From Ottowia massiliensis (GTDB taxonomy: Bacteria; Pseudomonadota; Gammaproteobacteria; Burkholderiales; Burkholderiaceae_C): a stretch of DNA of 64,000 nt. Shown here in pieces: positions 6,892 through 17,533 of this stretch; positions within the stretch are counted from its first letter, which is position 1, and every line of letters begins with the position of its first letter. The stretch covers positions 434,001-498,000 of the forward strand of contig NZ_LT964854.1 in the NCBI RefSeq assembly GCF_900240305.1, written 5' to 3'. A model generated the notes under the pieces. The model did not search any database. It was not told the origin of the DNA and saw only the letters and a list, made by a program, of their open reading frames with translations. The translations under genes and the position numbers were made by a program.

Positions 6892-8211
6892 TCAGCCGCT
6901 GCTTTTTGACTGAATGGCCTGCGGCATTAAGGGGCGCGCCATCACTTTATCAATGCGCCGCCCTTGCAGCGAAAGCACCTCAAATTCCCAGTCCGCCGCC
7001 TGGATTTTGTCTCCGGCGCGTGGCAAATCTCCCGCCTCGGCCAGCAGCAAGCCTGCCACAGTGTTGTAGCGGCCTTTGGCTTCGTGGGGCAATTCCTTAA
7101 TGCCCAGGCGCGCCTTCATTTCATTGACGGGCATCAAACCCTCCAGAATCCATGCGCCATTGGCAGCGGGCGTGGCCCATGCGTCCATATCAGTATCGGG
7201 CTTGAGTTCGCCCGTGATGGCTTCCAGCAAATCACGCGGCGTCATCATGCCTTGCACCACGCCATATTCATCAACCACCAGCAGCAGCCGTCCGGATTTG
7301 GCGCGCAATTGCTCCAGCATTTCCAGCCCGCTCAGGGTTTCAGGCACGAATGCGGCATTTTCACAATGCTGTGCCAGCGCGCCTTCGGCATTTGGACCCA
7401 ATTCAAGCAGGCGGGCCACGCTGATGATGCCGATTACGTCATCCAGCCCGCCATCGCACACGGGATACCACGAATGCGATTGTTTTTCACCACGAGTAGC
7501 CACATATTGCAGCGCCTGCGCCACGGTGTTTGCGCCGTCCAGCCAGTCAATATCGCTGCGCGGCACCATCAGTGACGTCAAAGGCCGGTCATCCAGGTGA
7601 AACACGTTGCGCACCATCTGGTGTTCGTGCGCCTCAATCAGGCCCGCGTCCACGCCCTCTTCCAGACTGGCGGATATTTCTTCGGCCGTGACGGCGCGTT
7701 CACTGCGGTTGTCAATGCGCAGCAGTTTCAGCACGCCCTGGGTAGACAGGGAAAGCAGCGCCACGAAGGGCCGCGTGAAAGCCGCCAGCGCCCGCATGGG
7801 CGGCGACACCCAGCGCGCCACGGTTTCAGGGTAGAGCTGGCCGATGCGCTTGGGCGCCAGCTCACCAAAAATGATGGTGACGAAAGTGATGGCGGCCACC
7901 ACCAGCACCGTGGCTGCAATGCCCGCCGCCCTCTCGCTCAGGCCCAGCCCGCCCAGCCAGCTGGCAACCGGGGCGCTGAAGGCCGACTCGCCCACAATGC
8001 CGTTGAGCACGCCAATGGACGTAATGCCCACCTGCACGGTAGAAAGAAACTGCGTGGGGTCTTCCATAAGCCGCAGCGCCACGCCAGCGCCTGCGTCTCC
8101 CCCCTCGGCCATCGCCTCCAGCCGCGCCTTGCGGCTGGACGCCAGCGCCATTTCCGACATGGCGAACACGCCATTGAGCACGATCAACAAACAAATCAGC
8201 AGCAGTTCCAT
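6892..8211 (-). CDS. DUF21/CBS/CorC_HlyC membrane protein (hemolysin-type)
   Basis: A 439-residue protein with the same architecture as the paeA product but from another subfamily (YfjD/TlyC-like): DUF21 helices in residues 1-~190 (MELLLICLLIVLNGVFAMSE, then ITFVTIIFGELAPKRIG), a CBS pair (~205-340), and a C-terminal CorC_HlyC domain ending with ADWEFEVLSLQGRRIDKVMA. Family members are implicated in divalent cation export; older hemolysin names are not supported by function. I start at Met8 of the longest frame because the hydrophobic segment begins there. It is divergent from apaH, with 48 nt between starts. Confidence 0.82.
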   Translation of the reverse strand: MELLLICLLIVLNGVFAMSEMALASSRKARLEAMAEGGDAGAGVALRLMEDPTQFLSTVQVGITSIGVLNGIVGESAFSAPVASWLGGLGLSERAAGIAATVLVVAAITFVTIIFGELAPKRIGQLYPETVARWVSPPMRALAAFTRPFVALLSLSTQGVLKLLRIDNRSERAVTAEEISASLEEGVDAGLIEAHEHQMVRNVFHLDDRPLTSLMVPRSDIDWLDGANTVAQALQYVATRGEKQSHSWYPVCDGGLDDVIGIISVARLLELGPNAEGALAQHCENAAFVPETLSGLEMLEQLRAKSGRLLLVVDEYGVVQGMMTPRDLLEAITGELKPDTDMDAWATPAANGAWILEGLMPVNEMKARLGIKELPHEAKGRYNTVAGLLLAEAGDLPRAGDKIQAADWEFEVLSLQGRRIDKVMARPLMPQAIQSKSSG

Positions 8212-8259
8212 GCATCCAGGGCGCTTTGGCAAAGGCGCGCCCGCATCACAATCACAAGC

Positions 8260-9093
8260 ATGTCACTCTACTTCATCGGCGACGTGCAAGGCTGCGACGG
8301 CGCCCTGCAGCGCCTGCTGGACGCCATTGCCTTTTCTTCCAGCCGCGACCGCCTCGTGCTCCTGGGCGATCTGGTCAATCGCGGCCCCCAGTCCGCCAGC
8401 GTGCTGCGTCGCCTCATGGGCTATGGCGACGCCGCCTGCTGCCTGCTGGGCAACCATGACTTGCACCTGCTGGCCGTGGTCTGCGGCGTGCGCAAGCCGC
8501 ACCGCAGCGACACACTGGGCGAACTGCTGGCCTCGCCTGACGCCCCAGCCTTGCTCGAATGGCTGCGCCATCGCCCCCTGGCCGTGCGCGAAGCGGGCGT
8601 GCTGTGCGTGCACGCTGGCGTGCTGCCTGCCTGGACGGCACAAGACACCCTGCGTCTGGCCGCCGAAGTGCAAAGCGTGCTGCGCGGCCCCGCCTGGCCC
8701 GGCTTTTTGCGCCAGATGTACGGCAACCAGCCCGACGCATGGAACGAAAGCCTGCAAGGCGCAGACCGCCTGCGCGTCATCACCAACGCCCTCACCCGCC
8801 TGCGCTACTGCACCGCACAAGGACAAATGGAATTCGCCACCAAGGAAGGCACGGCGAGCGCCCCCGCTGGCCTGATGCCGTGGTTTGATGTGCCCGGCCG
8901 CCGCACGGCGGGCGACGTCATCGCTTTCGGCCACTGGTCCACCCTGGGCTGGCGCGAACGCCCCGACATCCTCCCGCTGGACACCGGCTGCGTCTGGGGC
9001 GGTTCCCTAAGCGCCCTGCGCCTGGGACCAAACGCAAGCGACCGCGAGCTGATCCAGATCGCATGCGAGCAGGCCCAAAAACCCGGCAACTGA
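8260..9093 (+). CDS. apaH: Diadenosine tetraphosphatase ApaH
   Basis: A 277-residue symmetrical Ap4A hydrolase, which splits Ap4A into two ADP and removes 5' Np4 caps from RNA. The metallophosphoesterase motifs are in order: GDVQGC near residue 7, GDLVNRGP near 37, GNHD near 65, and C-terminal FGHWSTLGW. The length is typical. The frame is open far upstream, but MSLYFIGD at 8260 is the conserved family start. The neighbours differ from enterobacteria, where it follows ksgA. Confidence 0.95.
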   Translation: MSLYFIGDVQGCDGALQRLLDAIAFSSSRDRLVLLGDLVNRGPQSASVLRRLMGYGDAACCLLGNHDLHLLAVVCGVRKPHRSDTLGELLASPDAPALLEWLRHRPLAVREAGVLCVHAGVLPAWTAQDTLRLAAEVQSVLRGPAWPGFLRQMYGNQPDAWNESLQGADRLRVITNALTRLRYCTAQGQMEFATKEGTASAPAGLMPWFDVPGRRTAGDVIAFGHWSTLGWRERPDILPLDTGCVWGGSLSALRLGPNASDRELIQIACEQAQKPGN

Positions 9094-9275
9094 AAAACAG
9101 CCCACTTCAGCCCGGTCTTTGCTCCTCGCGGCCAGATTGCGGCCAGAGTGCAAACAGGCTTTCTCTTCTGGCCTGCTTTCCGCCAGATGAAACCACGGCG
9201 CGCAAACCAGGCCGGGCATACGAGGCCGCTATGGGCAAAACAGGGCCTTTAGGCGGTTTATGCCGGTCAGAATTT

Positions 9276-9362
9276 ATCAAAACAGGAGCAAATTAAAGGG
9301 GCCTTAAATACAGATCAGCGCCCGTTTTACTAGGACCTCATGCTATTGATAAAAGAGCTAAA
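9276..9362 (+). repeat. Dispersed intergenic repeat, copy 3
   Basis: ATCAAAACAGGAGCAAATTA at the left, ACTAGGACCTCATGCTAT in the core and TGATAAAAGAGCTAA at the right. It is one of the best-preserved copies. It lies between the convergent genes apaH and glpK and fills most of that gap; the rest of 9094-9406 shows nothing recognisable. Confidence 0.85.
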
Positions 9363-9406
9363 TAAGCCGGTCTCTGACATGGCCCGGCGCCTTTTGGGCC
9401 AGGCTT

Positions 9407-10966
<1,560 letters not shown>

Positions 10967-11071
10967 GGGCTTGTCTCCTTGGGCGGGGGCGGCATTGTGC
11001 CCTTGCGGCAGCGGCAACGAATCCGGCCCGCGCCCCGCCTGGCCGCCTTGCTTTTCCCCTTTCAGAATTTC

Positions 11072-12397
11072 ATGTCATTGCATACCGATCCCAATCCCTG
11101 CCTCGTCATTGGCGTGCTCGATGATGGCGCGGCCAGTCTGTCGGCCACGGCGCTGGCGCATGTGCGCACGGCCGATCTCGTCATTGGCGGCACGCGCGCG
11201 CTGGCGCTTTTGTCGCACGAGTTCAAGGCGGGCGCGGCGCAGCGCGATCTCACCGGGCAGCTGGCGCAAGTGCCCCGGTGGGCGCAGGCCGCGCGCCAGG
11301 CCAGCCAAAGCTGCGTGGTGCTGGCCACGGGCGATCCGCTGTGCCACGGCATTGCGCCGTATCTGGCGCGCCATTTGTGCGTGAACGCGCTGCGCGTGCT
11401 GCCCAATCTCTCCACCTTGCAAGTGGCTTGCGCGCGGCTGGGGCTGGCCTGGCAGGACGCGCGCATCGTCTCCGTTCACGGCAAAGACGCGGGCGAGTGG
11501 CAGCGCGGCAGCGCCCCCGGCCACGGCCTTTACGCGCTGGCGCAGGCCGTGCGCGCGCACGAGCGGCTTTTGGTGCTCACCAGCCCCGGCAACACGCCCG
11601 CGCGCATCGCCCGCATGCTGCTGGCCGAAGGGCTGGGCGATGACTTTCTGATGGCCGTGGCCGAAAACCTCTTGCAGCCGGGCGAGCGTGTGTACGCCGA
11701 GCTGGCCCCGCAAGAGGCGGCGGGCATGGATTTCGCGCCGCTGAACGTCGTCATCCTCTGGCGCAGCCGCCCCGCGCCGCAGCCCGTGCGCTTTGGCCTG
11801 CCCGACGCGGCTTACGCGCAGCGCCAGCCCGAAAAGGGCCTGATCACCAAGCTGGAAGCGCGCGCCTTGAGCCTGGCGCGCATGCAGCTGCGCGCCAACA
11901 GCGTGGTGTGGGACATTGGCGCGGCCACCGGCTCCGTGGGCCTGGAAGCGGCGCGCCTGTGCCCGCAAGGCCACGTGTGGGCCATTGAAAAAAACGAGGC
12001 CGATCACGCCATTGCCGCGCAAAACCACGCCGCCTTTGGCGTGAGCAACTACAGCCTGCATCGGGGCAAGGCGCCGCAAGGGCTTGAGAGCTGGCCTGAC
12101 CCGGACGCCGTTTTCATAGGCGGCTCCGGCGGCGAGCTGCCCGGCCTCATCGCCCTGGCCCTGCGCCGCCTGCGCGCGGGCGGGCATCTGGTGATGAACT
12201 TCGTCACCTTTGAAAACCTCAATGCGGCCTGCGACGCGCTGAAGGCGCACGAAGCGCAAGGCATCGAGTGGGACGTGACCCAGCTGCAAGCCGCCCGCAG
12301 CCGCCCCATCCTGGACATGCACCGCCTGGCCGCCGAAAACCCGGTGTGGGTGGTGTGCGCGGGCAAGCCCACCAGCCAGGAACGCAGCGGGGTGTGA
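11072..12397 (+). CDS. cobL: Precorrin-6Y C5,15-methyltransferase (decarboxylating), CobL
   Basis: A 441-residue fusion of CbiE-like (residues ~1-210) and CbiT-like (~230-430) methyltransferase domains. It methylates C5 and C15 of the corrin ring and decarboxylates an acetate side chain in cobalamin synthesis. The N-terminal part shows LVIGGTRALALL and LATGDPLCHGIAPYL; the C-terminal part has the SAM-binding VWDIGAATGSVGLEAARLCP and the DAVFIGGSGGELP block. Start at MSLHTDPNPC. Only cobL and cobI are present here, so other corrin genes must be elsewhere if the pathway is complete. Confidence 0.9.
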   Translation: MSLHTDPNPCLVIGVLDDGAASLSATALAHVRTADLVIGGTRALALLSHEFKAGAAQRDLTGQLAQVPRWAQAARQASQSCVVLATGDPLCHGIAPYLARHLCVNALRVLPNLSTLQVACARLGLAWQDARIVSVHGKDAGEWQRGSAPGHGLYALAQAVRAHERLLVLTSPGNTPARIARMLLAEGLGDDFLMAVAENLLQPGERVYAELAPQEAAGMDFAPLNVVILWRSRPAPQPVRFGLPDAAYAQRQPEKGLITKLEARALSLARMQLRANSVVWDIGAATGSVGLEAARLCPQGHVWAIEKNEADHAIAAQNHAAFGVSNYSLHRGKAPQGLESWPDPDAVFIGGSGGELPGLIALALRRLRAGGHLVMNFVTFENLNAACDALKAHEAQGIEWDVTQLQAARSRPILDMHRLAAENPVWVVCAGKPTSQERSGV

Positions 12398-12420
12398 CGC
12401 GGAATAATGGCTTATTTTCA

Positions 12421-12505
12421 GCTACCGATACGATAGCAATAGGTCCTAGTGGAAACTACGCGAAAGCCATTTTCTGCCGCCTTGAATTTGCTCCTTTTTC
12501 TGAAC
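12421..12505 (-). repeat. Dispersed intergenic repeat, copy 4
   Basis: CGATAGCAATAGGTCCTAGT in the left half and CCTTGAATTTGCTCCTTTTT at the right. It fills nearly all of the 128-bp gap between cobL and cobI, and would be transcribed with them if they form an operon. Confidence 0.85.
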
Positions 12506-12525
12506 CCTTTCTCCGCCTTTCCAGC

Positions 12526-13359
12526 ATGACCGCAGACGCTCCAAACCCTGACGCCGCGCACCCGGCGCCGGGCCGCCTCATCGGCGTGTCACTCGGCCCC
12601 GGTGATCCGGGGCTGATCACCCGTGCGGCCTGGGCGCAGTTGCAGCGCACGGACGCGGCCTGGGTGTATCCGGCCCGCAGCGCCAAAACGCCCAGCTACG
12701 CGCTGGGCATTCTTGAGCGCGCGCAGCTGGCGCCGCCGCCGGATGCCGCCACGCTGCTGTTTCCCATGACGCACGACGGCGAAAAGCTCGCCCGCGCCTG
12801 GCTGCGCGCCGCGCAAACCGTGCTGCCCTGGCTGCAAGCCGGGCGCGACGTGCTCTTTCTGGTGGAAGGCGACGCCAGCACCTACGCCACCTTTGGCCAC
12901 CTGGCGCGCACCGTGCGCGGGCTGGATGCGCGCATTGCCGTGCAAACGCTGCCCGGCGTGAACGCCTTCACGGCCGCCTGCGCAGACGCGGGCGTGCCGC
13001 TGGCCGAGCAAGACGACACCGTGGCCATCGTCCCGGCCGCCTACGGCGTGGCCGCCGTGGACCGGCTGCTGCCGGAGTTCGACACGCTGGTGCTGATGAA
13101 AGTCAAGCCGCTGATGGACGAGCTGCTCGACTGGCTCCAGCAGCGCGGCTTGCTGGAGGCGGCCCATTTCATCGAGCGCGTAGGCGCGCCCGGCGAGCGG
13201 GCGCTGGCGGGCCGCGCCCTGCTGGCTTTGCGCGGGCAGACCGTGCATTACCTGTCGCTGCTGATCGTGAAAAACCCGCACCGCGTGCGCGGCGAGCGCA
13301 TCAGGGGCTGCCTGAAGAAAAAAAGCCCGCCTGCGGCGGCCCCGCATCCATCCGCCTGA
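12526..13359 (+). CDS. cobI: Precorrin-2 C20-methyltransferase
   Basis: A 277-residue tetrapyrrole methylase that adds the C20 methyl group to precorrin-2. Motifs are the early VSLGPGDPGLITRAA (SAM-binding PGD loop), YPARSAKTPSYAL, VLFLVEGDASTYATF, TLPGVNAFTAACADAG, and LVLMKVK. It could be CbiL or CobI; the residues visible do not separate the aerobic and anaerobic forms, but pairing with a fused cobL suggests the aerobic name. The first Met after the repeat copy (12526) is taken as the start. It ends shortly before a secreted hypothetical. Confidence 0.88.
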   Translation: MTADAPNPDAAHPAPGRLIGVSLGPGDPGLITRAAWAQLQRTDAAWVYPARSAKTPSYALGILERAQLAPPPDAATLLFPMTHDGEKLARAWLRAAQTVLPWLQAGRDVLFLVEGDASTYATFGHLARTVRGLDARIAVQTLPGVNAFTAACADAGVPLAEQDDTVAIVPAAYGVAAVDRLLPEFDTLVLMKVKPLMDELLDWLQQRGLLEAAHFIERVGAPGERALAGRALLALRGQTVHYLSLLIVKNPHRVRGERIRGCLKKKSPPAAAPHPSA

Positions 13360-13405
13360 AGGCCGCCAGCCGTTTTCCGTTTTCCACTTCAAAAGGAGAA
13401 AAGCC

Positions 13406-13927
13406 ATGTCTTTCCGTATGCGCCTGGCGCCCTGCGCGCTGATCGCAGCCCTGCTGGCTGCCAGCGCGCAGGCTGCGAACGTGGACGATCCATCCATGCA
13501 GGAAGTCATCCGCGCCGTGCTGGCCTCGGGCGGCAATTACGCTGTGGCGGAAGACACGCAAGAAGGCGGCGATTTGGCTGGCGCCATGCTGGCCGGGCAG
13601 GAGCAAAGAGCCAGCCCGCAAGCCCGCCCCGCCGATGTCAGCCTGCCCTATGGCGTGCGCCTGTTCCGTCTGGCGAAAAAAGACGATGCCGAAGGCACGC
13701 CCGCCTTCATCTACACCGCCCGCAGCAGCCGCAGCTTGCGCGTGTGGGTGGGCACGGACGGCGGCTTTGTCCCCGCCATCACCGTCAATAGCCTGGGCAC
13801 GCAAATTTCGCCCGCGAGCAACGAATACGAAGTGGCGTTTGAAGCCGTGGCCGGGCGCGTTTACACCATCCGCCTGAACGAGCCGCCGGCCAGCGAGGGG
13901 CTTGACAGCATTGCCATCCGCAAGTGA
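13406..13927 (+). CDS. Secreted hypothetical protein
   Basis: A 173-residue protein with a clear signal peptide (positive MSFRMR, a hydrophobic ALIAALLAASAQA, cleavage after AQA near residue 23), so probably periplasmic. The mature part has no family I recognise: an acidic helical stretch (~24-60), then a likely beta-rich domain with FIYTARSSRSLRVWVGTDGG and YTIRLNEPPASEGLDSIAIR. The AAAAGGAGAAAAG site 7 nt before ATG 13406 is strong. It follows cobI by 46 nt, but a functional link to cobalamin is not evident. Confidence 0.7.
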   Translation: MSFRMRLAPCALIAALLAASAQAANVDDPSMQEVIRAVLASGGNYAVAEDTQEGGDLAGAMLAGQEQRASPQARPADVSLPYGVRLFRLAKKDDAEGTPAFIYTARSSRSLRVWVGTDGGFVPAITVNSLGTQISPASNEYEVAFEAVAGRVYTIRLNEPPASEGLDSIAIRK

Positions 13928-13953
13928 GCGCCCACGGAGCGGACCCGGCGGAC

Positions 13954-14448
13954 TCAGAGCAGGCTGAACAGATACACGCCCAGCAGCACGAAAACGATGG
14001 ACAGGGCGCAGCCGAGCTTGGCCGCCGTGCCGATGATGAAACCGGCAAAAGCGCCCAGCCCCACCCGGCCCGCCGCCAGCAGCTCGCGGCGCGCCAGGTA
14101 TTCGCCCGCCGCCGCGCCCGCCAGCGGCCCCAGCACCAGGCCGGGCAGGCCGAAAAACAGGCCCGCGAAACTGCCCGCCGCCGCGCCCCAGAGGGCCTGC
14201 CGGCTTGCGCCCGTGCATTTCGCGCCCAGCAGGCTGGCCACGTAATCCATGAGCGAGCCTGTGGCCGCCAGCGCGCCCACCGTGATGAGGCTGCCCGCGC
14301 CAAACGTCTGGTAGCCGTCGCTCCAGGCCAGCAGCCAGGCCCCGGCGAACATCAGCGGCAGGCCGGGCAGCGCGGGCAGCAAGGCGCCCGCCAGCCCAAT
14401 CAGGATGACGAGCACGGCGGCCAGGGGCAAAAGAAGTGAAGCAGTCAT
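13954..14448 (-). CDS. DUF456 membrane protein
   Basis: A 164-residue integral membrane protein with about five hydrophobic helices and the DUF456 pattern: GLAGALLPALPGLPLMFAGA near the N-terminus, then a glycine-rich repeat GFIIGTAAKLGCALSIVFVL. The family is small and of unknown function. ATG 14448 is chosen because the upstream in-frame extension is not hydrophobic and overlaps a repeat copy. It converges with the secreted hypothetical. Confidence 0.75.
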   Translation of the reverse strand: MTASLLLPLAAVLVILIGLAGALLPALPGLPLMFAGAWLLAWSDGYQTFGAGSLITVGALAATGSLMDYVASLLGAKCTGASRQALWGAAAGSFAGLFFGLPGLVLGPLAGAAAGEYLARRELLAAGRVGLGAFAGFIIGTAAKLGCALSIVFVLLGVYLFSLL

Positions 14449-14566
14449 GAGGGCGCAGGCGGAACAAGCGGGCGGAATTGTCTTCAGCTTCGCAGCTTCA
14501 GGCCCGGCCGCAAAGGGCGCAAAAAGCAGGCCGGATGGGCACGGCGCAGGCACTGGCATGCAGCCA

Positions 14567-14655
14567 TTTCGCTCCTTTAACCATAGCATGAGGTCTTAGT
14601 GCAGATTGCGCGATGCGGCATTTTGGCCCTATTGAATTTGCTCCTGATTTTGATG
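14567..14655 (-). repeat. Dispersed intergenic repeat, copy 5
   Basis: TTTCGCTCCTTTAACCATAG, CATGAGGTCTTAGTGCAGA and ATTGAATTTGCTCCTGATTT match the family along its length. It lies between hpnE and the DUF456 gene. Confidence 0.85.
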
Positions 14656-14696
14656 CGCCCTGGCAGGCCCTGCGCCCGCTTGCGCGGCCAGCGCGC

Positions 14697-16142
14697 TCAC
14701 GGAAAGGCCGCCTGCGCCTGATCCAGCGCCTGCCAGCCGCTGCGCATGGCCCCTTCCAGCGTGGCGGGGTAAGGGCCTTGCACGTAGTCGCCGCAGGCGG
14801 CCAGGCCGGGGGCGATGGCAGCAGCTGGGCGCGGCAGGGCGGGCGTGCAGGCGAAAGTGGCGCGCTTTTCGCTCACGCTGCGCAGCACGTTCACGGCCAG
14901 GCCCAGCTGGCTTTGCGCCTGGGCGGCCACGGCGGCGCAAAGGGCCTGCCGCTCCTGGCCCGCGCTGTTGCTGATGACGAAGGCCAGCAGCCCCGTGATG
15001 TTTGGTTCTGAGCTTGGTTCTGCGTTTGGTTCTGCGGCTTGTTGCGCCTTGCCTTCCGCGCCGCGCAGGCGCATGGCGTCCAGGGCAAAAGCGAACTGGG
15101 CGGGCGCGGCCGGGCCGCTGCGCAGCGCCAGCATGGGGCGGGCAAAGGCGGCCGCAATGGCTTCAGGCGCCGCCTGCGCATAAACGGTGGTGATGGCCGT
15201 GTGCCGCAGCGCGGCGGCGCAGGCGCGCCAGGCTTGCAGGCGGGGCGCGTGGGGCCAGGCGGGCGGCGTGATGGCTTCACCCGCCAGTTGCGCCGCGTGC
15301 GGGGCGGCGGTGGCGAGGATGACGGCGTCAAACAGCGCGCTGCACGCCTCATCGCCCGCCTGCCAATGCACGCGCCAGCCGGCGTTTTCGGCTTGCAGGC
15401 CCTGCACGCGCTGGCCCATGTGCAGGCGCGCGCCGCGCTCATGCAGCCAGCGCAGCGCCGGTTGGGGCCACAAATCGCCCAAAGGCACGCGCGGCAACAG
15501 CAGGTTGGAGCCGCCGCGCACGCCAAAAAGCGCATCGCGCAGCACGCGCAAAAAAACCGCGCCGCTGGCCTCATGCATGGCCGTGTTCAGGGCCGAGACG
15601 CAAAGCGGCTCGATGAAATCGCGCAGCAGCTGCTGCGGCAGGCCACGGCACAAATCGGCCACGCTCGCCTGCGGGCCGCAGGCAAAGCCGCCGCACTGCC
15701 AGGCCAGCGCCCGGCGCAGCAGCGCCAGCCGCGCGCGCCAGGGCCAGCCGCGCGCGCGGGCAATGCCCCAGGCGGCGTCCAGCGGCGCGGGCAGCCAGCG
15801 GGCGGCGGGCAGCGCCAGCCCCGTGCCATCGGGGTAGGCCAGCGCCAGCGGCAGGCGCAGCAGCAGGCGCTGCGGCTCGGCGCCCACCAGCTGCATCAGC
15901 CGCAGCGTTTCGCTGTAAGCGCCTATGAGGATGTGCTGGCCGTTGTCTGCCATGACTTCGCGGCCATCGGGCAGCGGCAGGGGCACGGCGCGCGCGCGCC
16001 CGCCGCCGCTGCGGCTGGCCTCAAACACGCTCACCGCCAGGCCGCCCTGCGCCGCCCGCACCGCCGCCGCCAGCCCGGCCCAGCCCGCGCCAACGATGGC
16101 AACGCGCCGCAGCGGGCGCATGGAGGAAGAAGCGGAGGGCAT
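14697..16142 (-). CDS. hpnE: Squalene-associated FAD-dependent enzyme HpnE
   Basis: A 481-residue FAD-dependent amine-oxidase-fold enzyme. The N-terminus shows the dinucleotide-binding VAIVGAGWAGLAAAVRAAQG, then GGRAR and NGQHILIGAY, and the C-terminus ends with CGDYVQGPYPATLEGAMRSG, as in HpnE. HpnC, HpnD and HpnE make squalene from farnesyl diphosphate for hopanoids. hpnC and hpnD, which usually lie next to hpnE, are absent here, so this copy is isolated. A short repetitive insert of EPNAEPSSEPN type (near 15001-15035) interrupts the normal sequence. Start chosen at MPSASSSMRP; MRPLRRVAIVG at 16121 is an alternative. Confidence 0.82.
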   Translation of the reverse strand: MPSASSSMRPLRRVAIVGAGWAGLAAAVRAAQGGLAVSVFEASRSGGGRARAVPLPLPDGREVMADNGQHILIGAYSETLRLMQLVGAEPQRLLLRLPLALAYPDGTGLALPAARWLPAPLDAAWGIARARGWPWRARLALLRRALAWQCGGFACGPQASVADLCRGLPQQLLRDFIEPLCVSALNTAMHEASGAVFLRVLRDALFGVRGGSNLLLPRVPLGDLWPQPALRWLHERGARLHMGQRVQGLQAENAGWRVHWQAGDEACSALFDAVILATAAPHAAQLAGEAITPPAWPHAPRLQAWRACAAALRHTAITTVYAQAAPEAIAAAFARPMLALRSGPAAPAQFAFALDAMRLRGAEGKAQQAAEPNAEPSSEPNITGLLAFVISNSAGQERQALCAAVAAQAQSQLGLAVNVLRSVSEKRATFACTPALPRPAAAIAPGLAACGDYVQGPYPATLEGAMRSGWQALDQAQAAFP

Positions 16143-16261
16143 GGCAGTCACGGTCACAGGCGGCAGGCGGCAAGCGGCGGATGCTACGGGAACGGGGCCG
16201 CCCGCCCATGCCCGGCCTTCCGCCACAATCCGGCGCTTTTGCATCACAAGGAATCAAGCCC

Positions 16262-17533
16262 ATGAACTTGCTCGAACGCCTGCCGTATGAATGGCGGCTG
16301 GGCTGGCGCTACACGCGGGCCGGGCGGGCTTCGCGGCGCAACGGCTTCATCTCGTTCATCTCGGCGGCTTCGATGCTGGGCATTGCGCTGGGCGTGGCGG
16401 CGCTCATCATCGTGCTGTCGGTGATGAACGGCTTTCAGAAAGACGTGCTGGGGCGCATGCTGAGCGTGATTCCGCACATTGAAATCTTCACGCCCGACGG
16501 CCAGGCGCTGCCCGATCCGGCGCTGACGCTGGCCGAGGTGCGGCAAAACCCGCAAGTGGCCGGCGCAGCCCCCTTCATTGGCGAGCAGGGGCTGCTGGCG
16601 CGCGGCGACGCGATGAAAGGCGCGGCCATCCGCGGCATCGACCCCGCCGAAGAAACGCAGGTGACGGAAGTGGCCGCGAAGCTGAAGGCCGATGGCGTGC
16701 TGGCGCGGCTGGAGCCGGGGCAGTTCCGCATCATCCTGGGGCGCGATCTGGCGCGCGCGCTGGGCGTGGCCGAGGGCGACGCGCTGACGCTGCTGGCCCC
16801 CGGCGGACAAGTCACGCCCGTGGGCGTGGCCCCGCGCATGAAGCAAATGACGGTGGCGGGCACCTTCAGCTCCGGCCACTATGAATACGACTCGACGCTG
16901 GCGCTGATTCACCTGGACGACGCGCGCCGCATCTTCCGCCAGGAAGGGCCGACCGGCGTGCGCGTGCGCCTGCACGACATGCGCCAGGCCCCGCAAGTGA
17001 CGCAGGAGCTGGCCGGCACGCTCACGGGCCGCCTCTTGCTGCTGGACTGGCCGCGCCAGAACCGCACCTGGTACGCCGCCGTGCAAATCGAAAAACGCAT
17101 GATGGCCATCATCCTCACCCTCATCGTGGCCGTGGCCGCCTTCAACCTGGTGAGCACGCTGGTCATGACCGTGCAGGACAAACGCGCCGACATCGCCATC
17201 TTGCGCACGCTGGGCGCCAGCCCGCGCAGCATCATGGGCATCTTCATCGTGCAAGGGGCGGTGGCGGGCGTGATCGGCACCCTGGCCGGGCTGGCGCTGG
17301 GGCTGGCGGTGGCCTTCAACATCGACGTCATCGTGCCCGCGCTGGAAAAGATGCTGAACACCAGCTTTCTGCCCAAAGACATCTACCTGATCTCGCAAAT
17401 GCCCAGCGATCCGCAGGCGGGCGACATCATCCCCATCAGCATCGTCTCGCTGCTGCTGGCCTTTGCCGCCACGCTCTACCCCAGCTGGCGCGCCAGCCGC
17501 GTCAATCCGGCGGAGGCCCTGCGCTATGAATGA
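16262..17533 (+). CDS. lolC: LolC/LolE-type lipoprotein-releasing ABC permease
   Basis: A 423-residue inner membrane permease that, with LolD, extracts outer-membrane lipoproteins and hands them to LolA. It has the type VII ABC layout: helix 1 near residues 25-50 (SAASMLGIALGVAALIIVLS, then VMNGFQ), a large periplasmic domain (~50-270), and three C-terminal helices from LIVAVAAFNLVSTLVMTVQD onward, ending YPSWRASRVNPAEALRYE. Betaproteobacteria typically have one LolC/E hybrid (LolF), so it probably acts as a homodimer. Start at MNLLERLPYEWRLGWRYTR. It overlaps lolD by 8 nt. Confidence 0.92.
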   Translation: MNLLERLPYEWRLGWRYTRAGRASRRNGFISFISAASMLGIALGVAALIIVLSVMNGFQKDVLGRMLSVIPHIEIFTPDGQALPDPALTLAEVRQNPQVAGAAPFIGEQGLLARGDAMKGAAIRGIDPAEETQVTEVAAKLKADGVLARLEPGQFRIILGRDLARALGVAEGDALTLLAPGGQVTPVGVAPRMKQMTVAGTFSSGHYEYDSTLALIHLDDARRIFRQEGPTGVRVRLHDMRQAPQVTQELAGTLTGRLLLLDWPRQNRTWYAAVQIEKRMMAIILTLIVAVAAFNLVSTLVMTVQDKRADIAILRTLGASPRSIMGIFIVQGAVAGVIGTLAGLALGLAVAFNIDVIVPALEKMLNTSFLPKDIYLISQMPSDPQAGDIIPISIVSLLLAFAATLYPSWRASRVNPAEALRYE

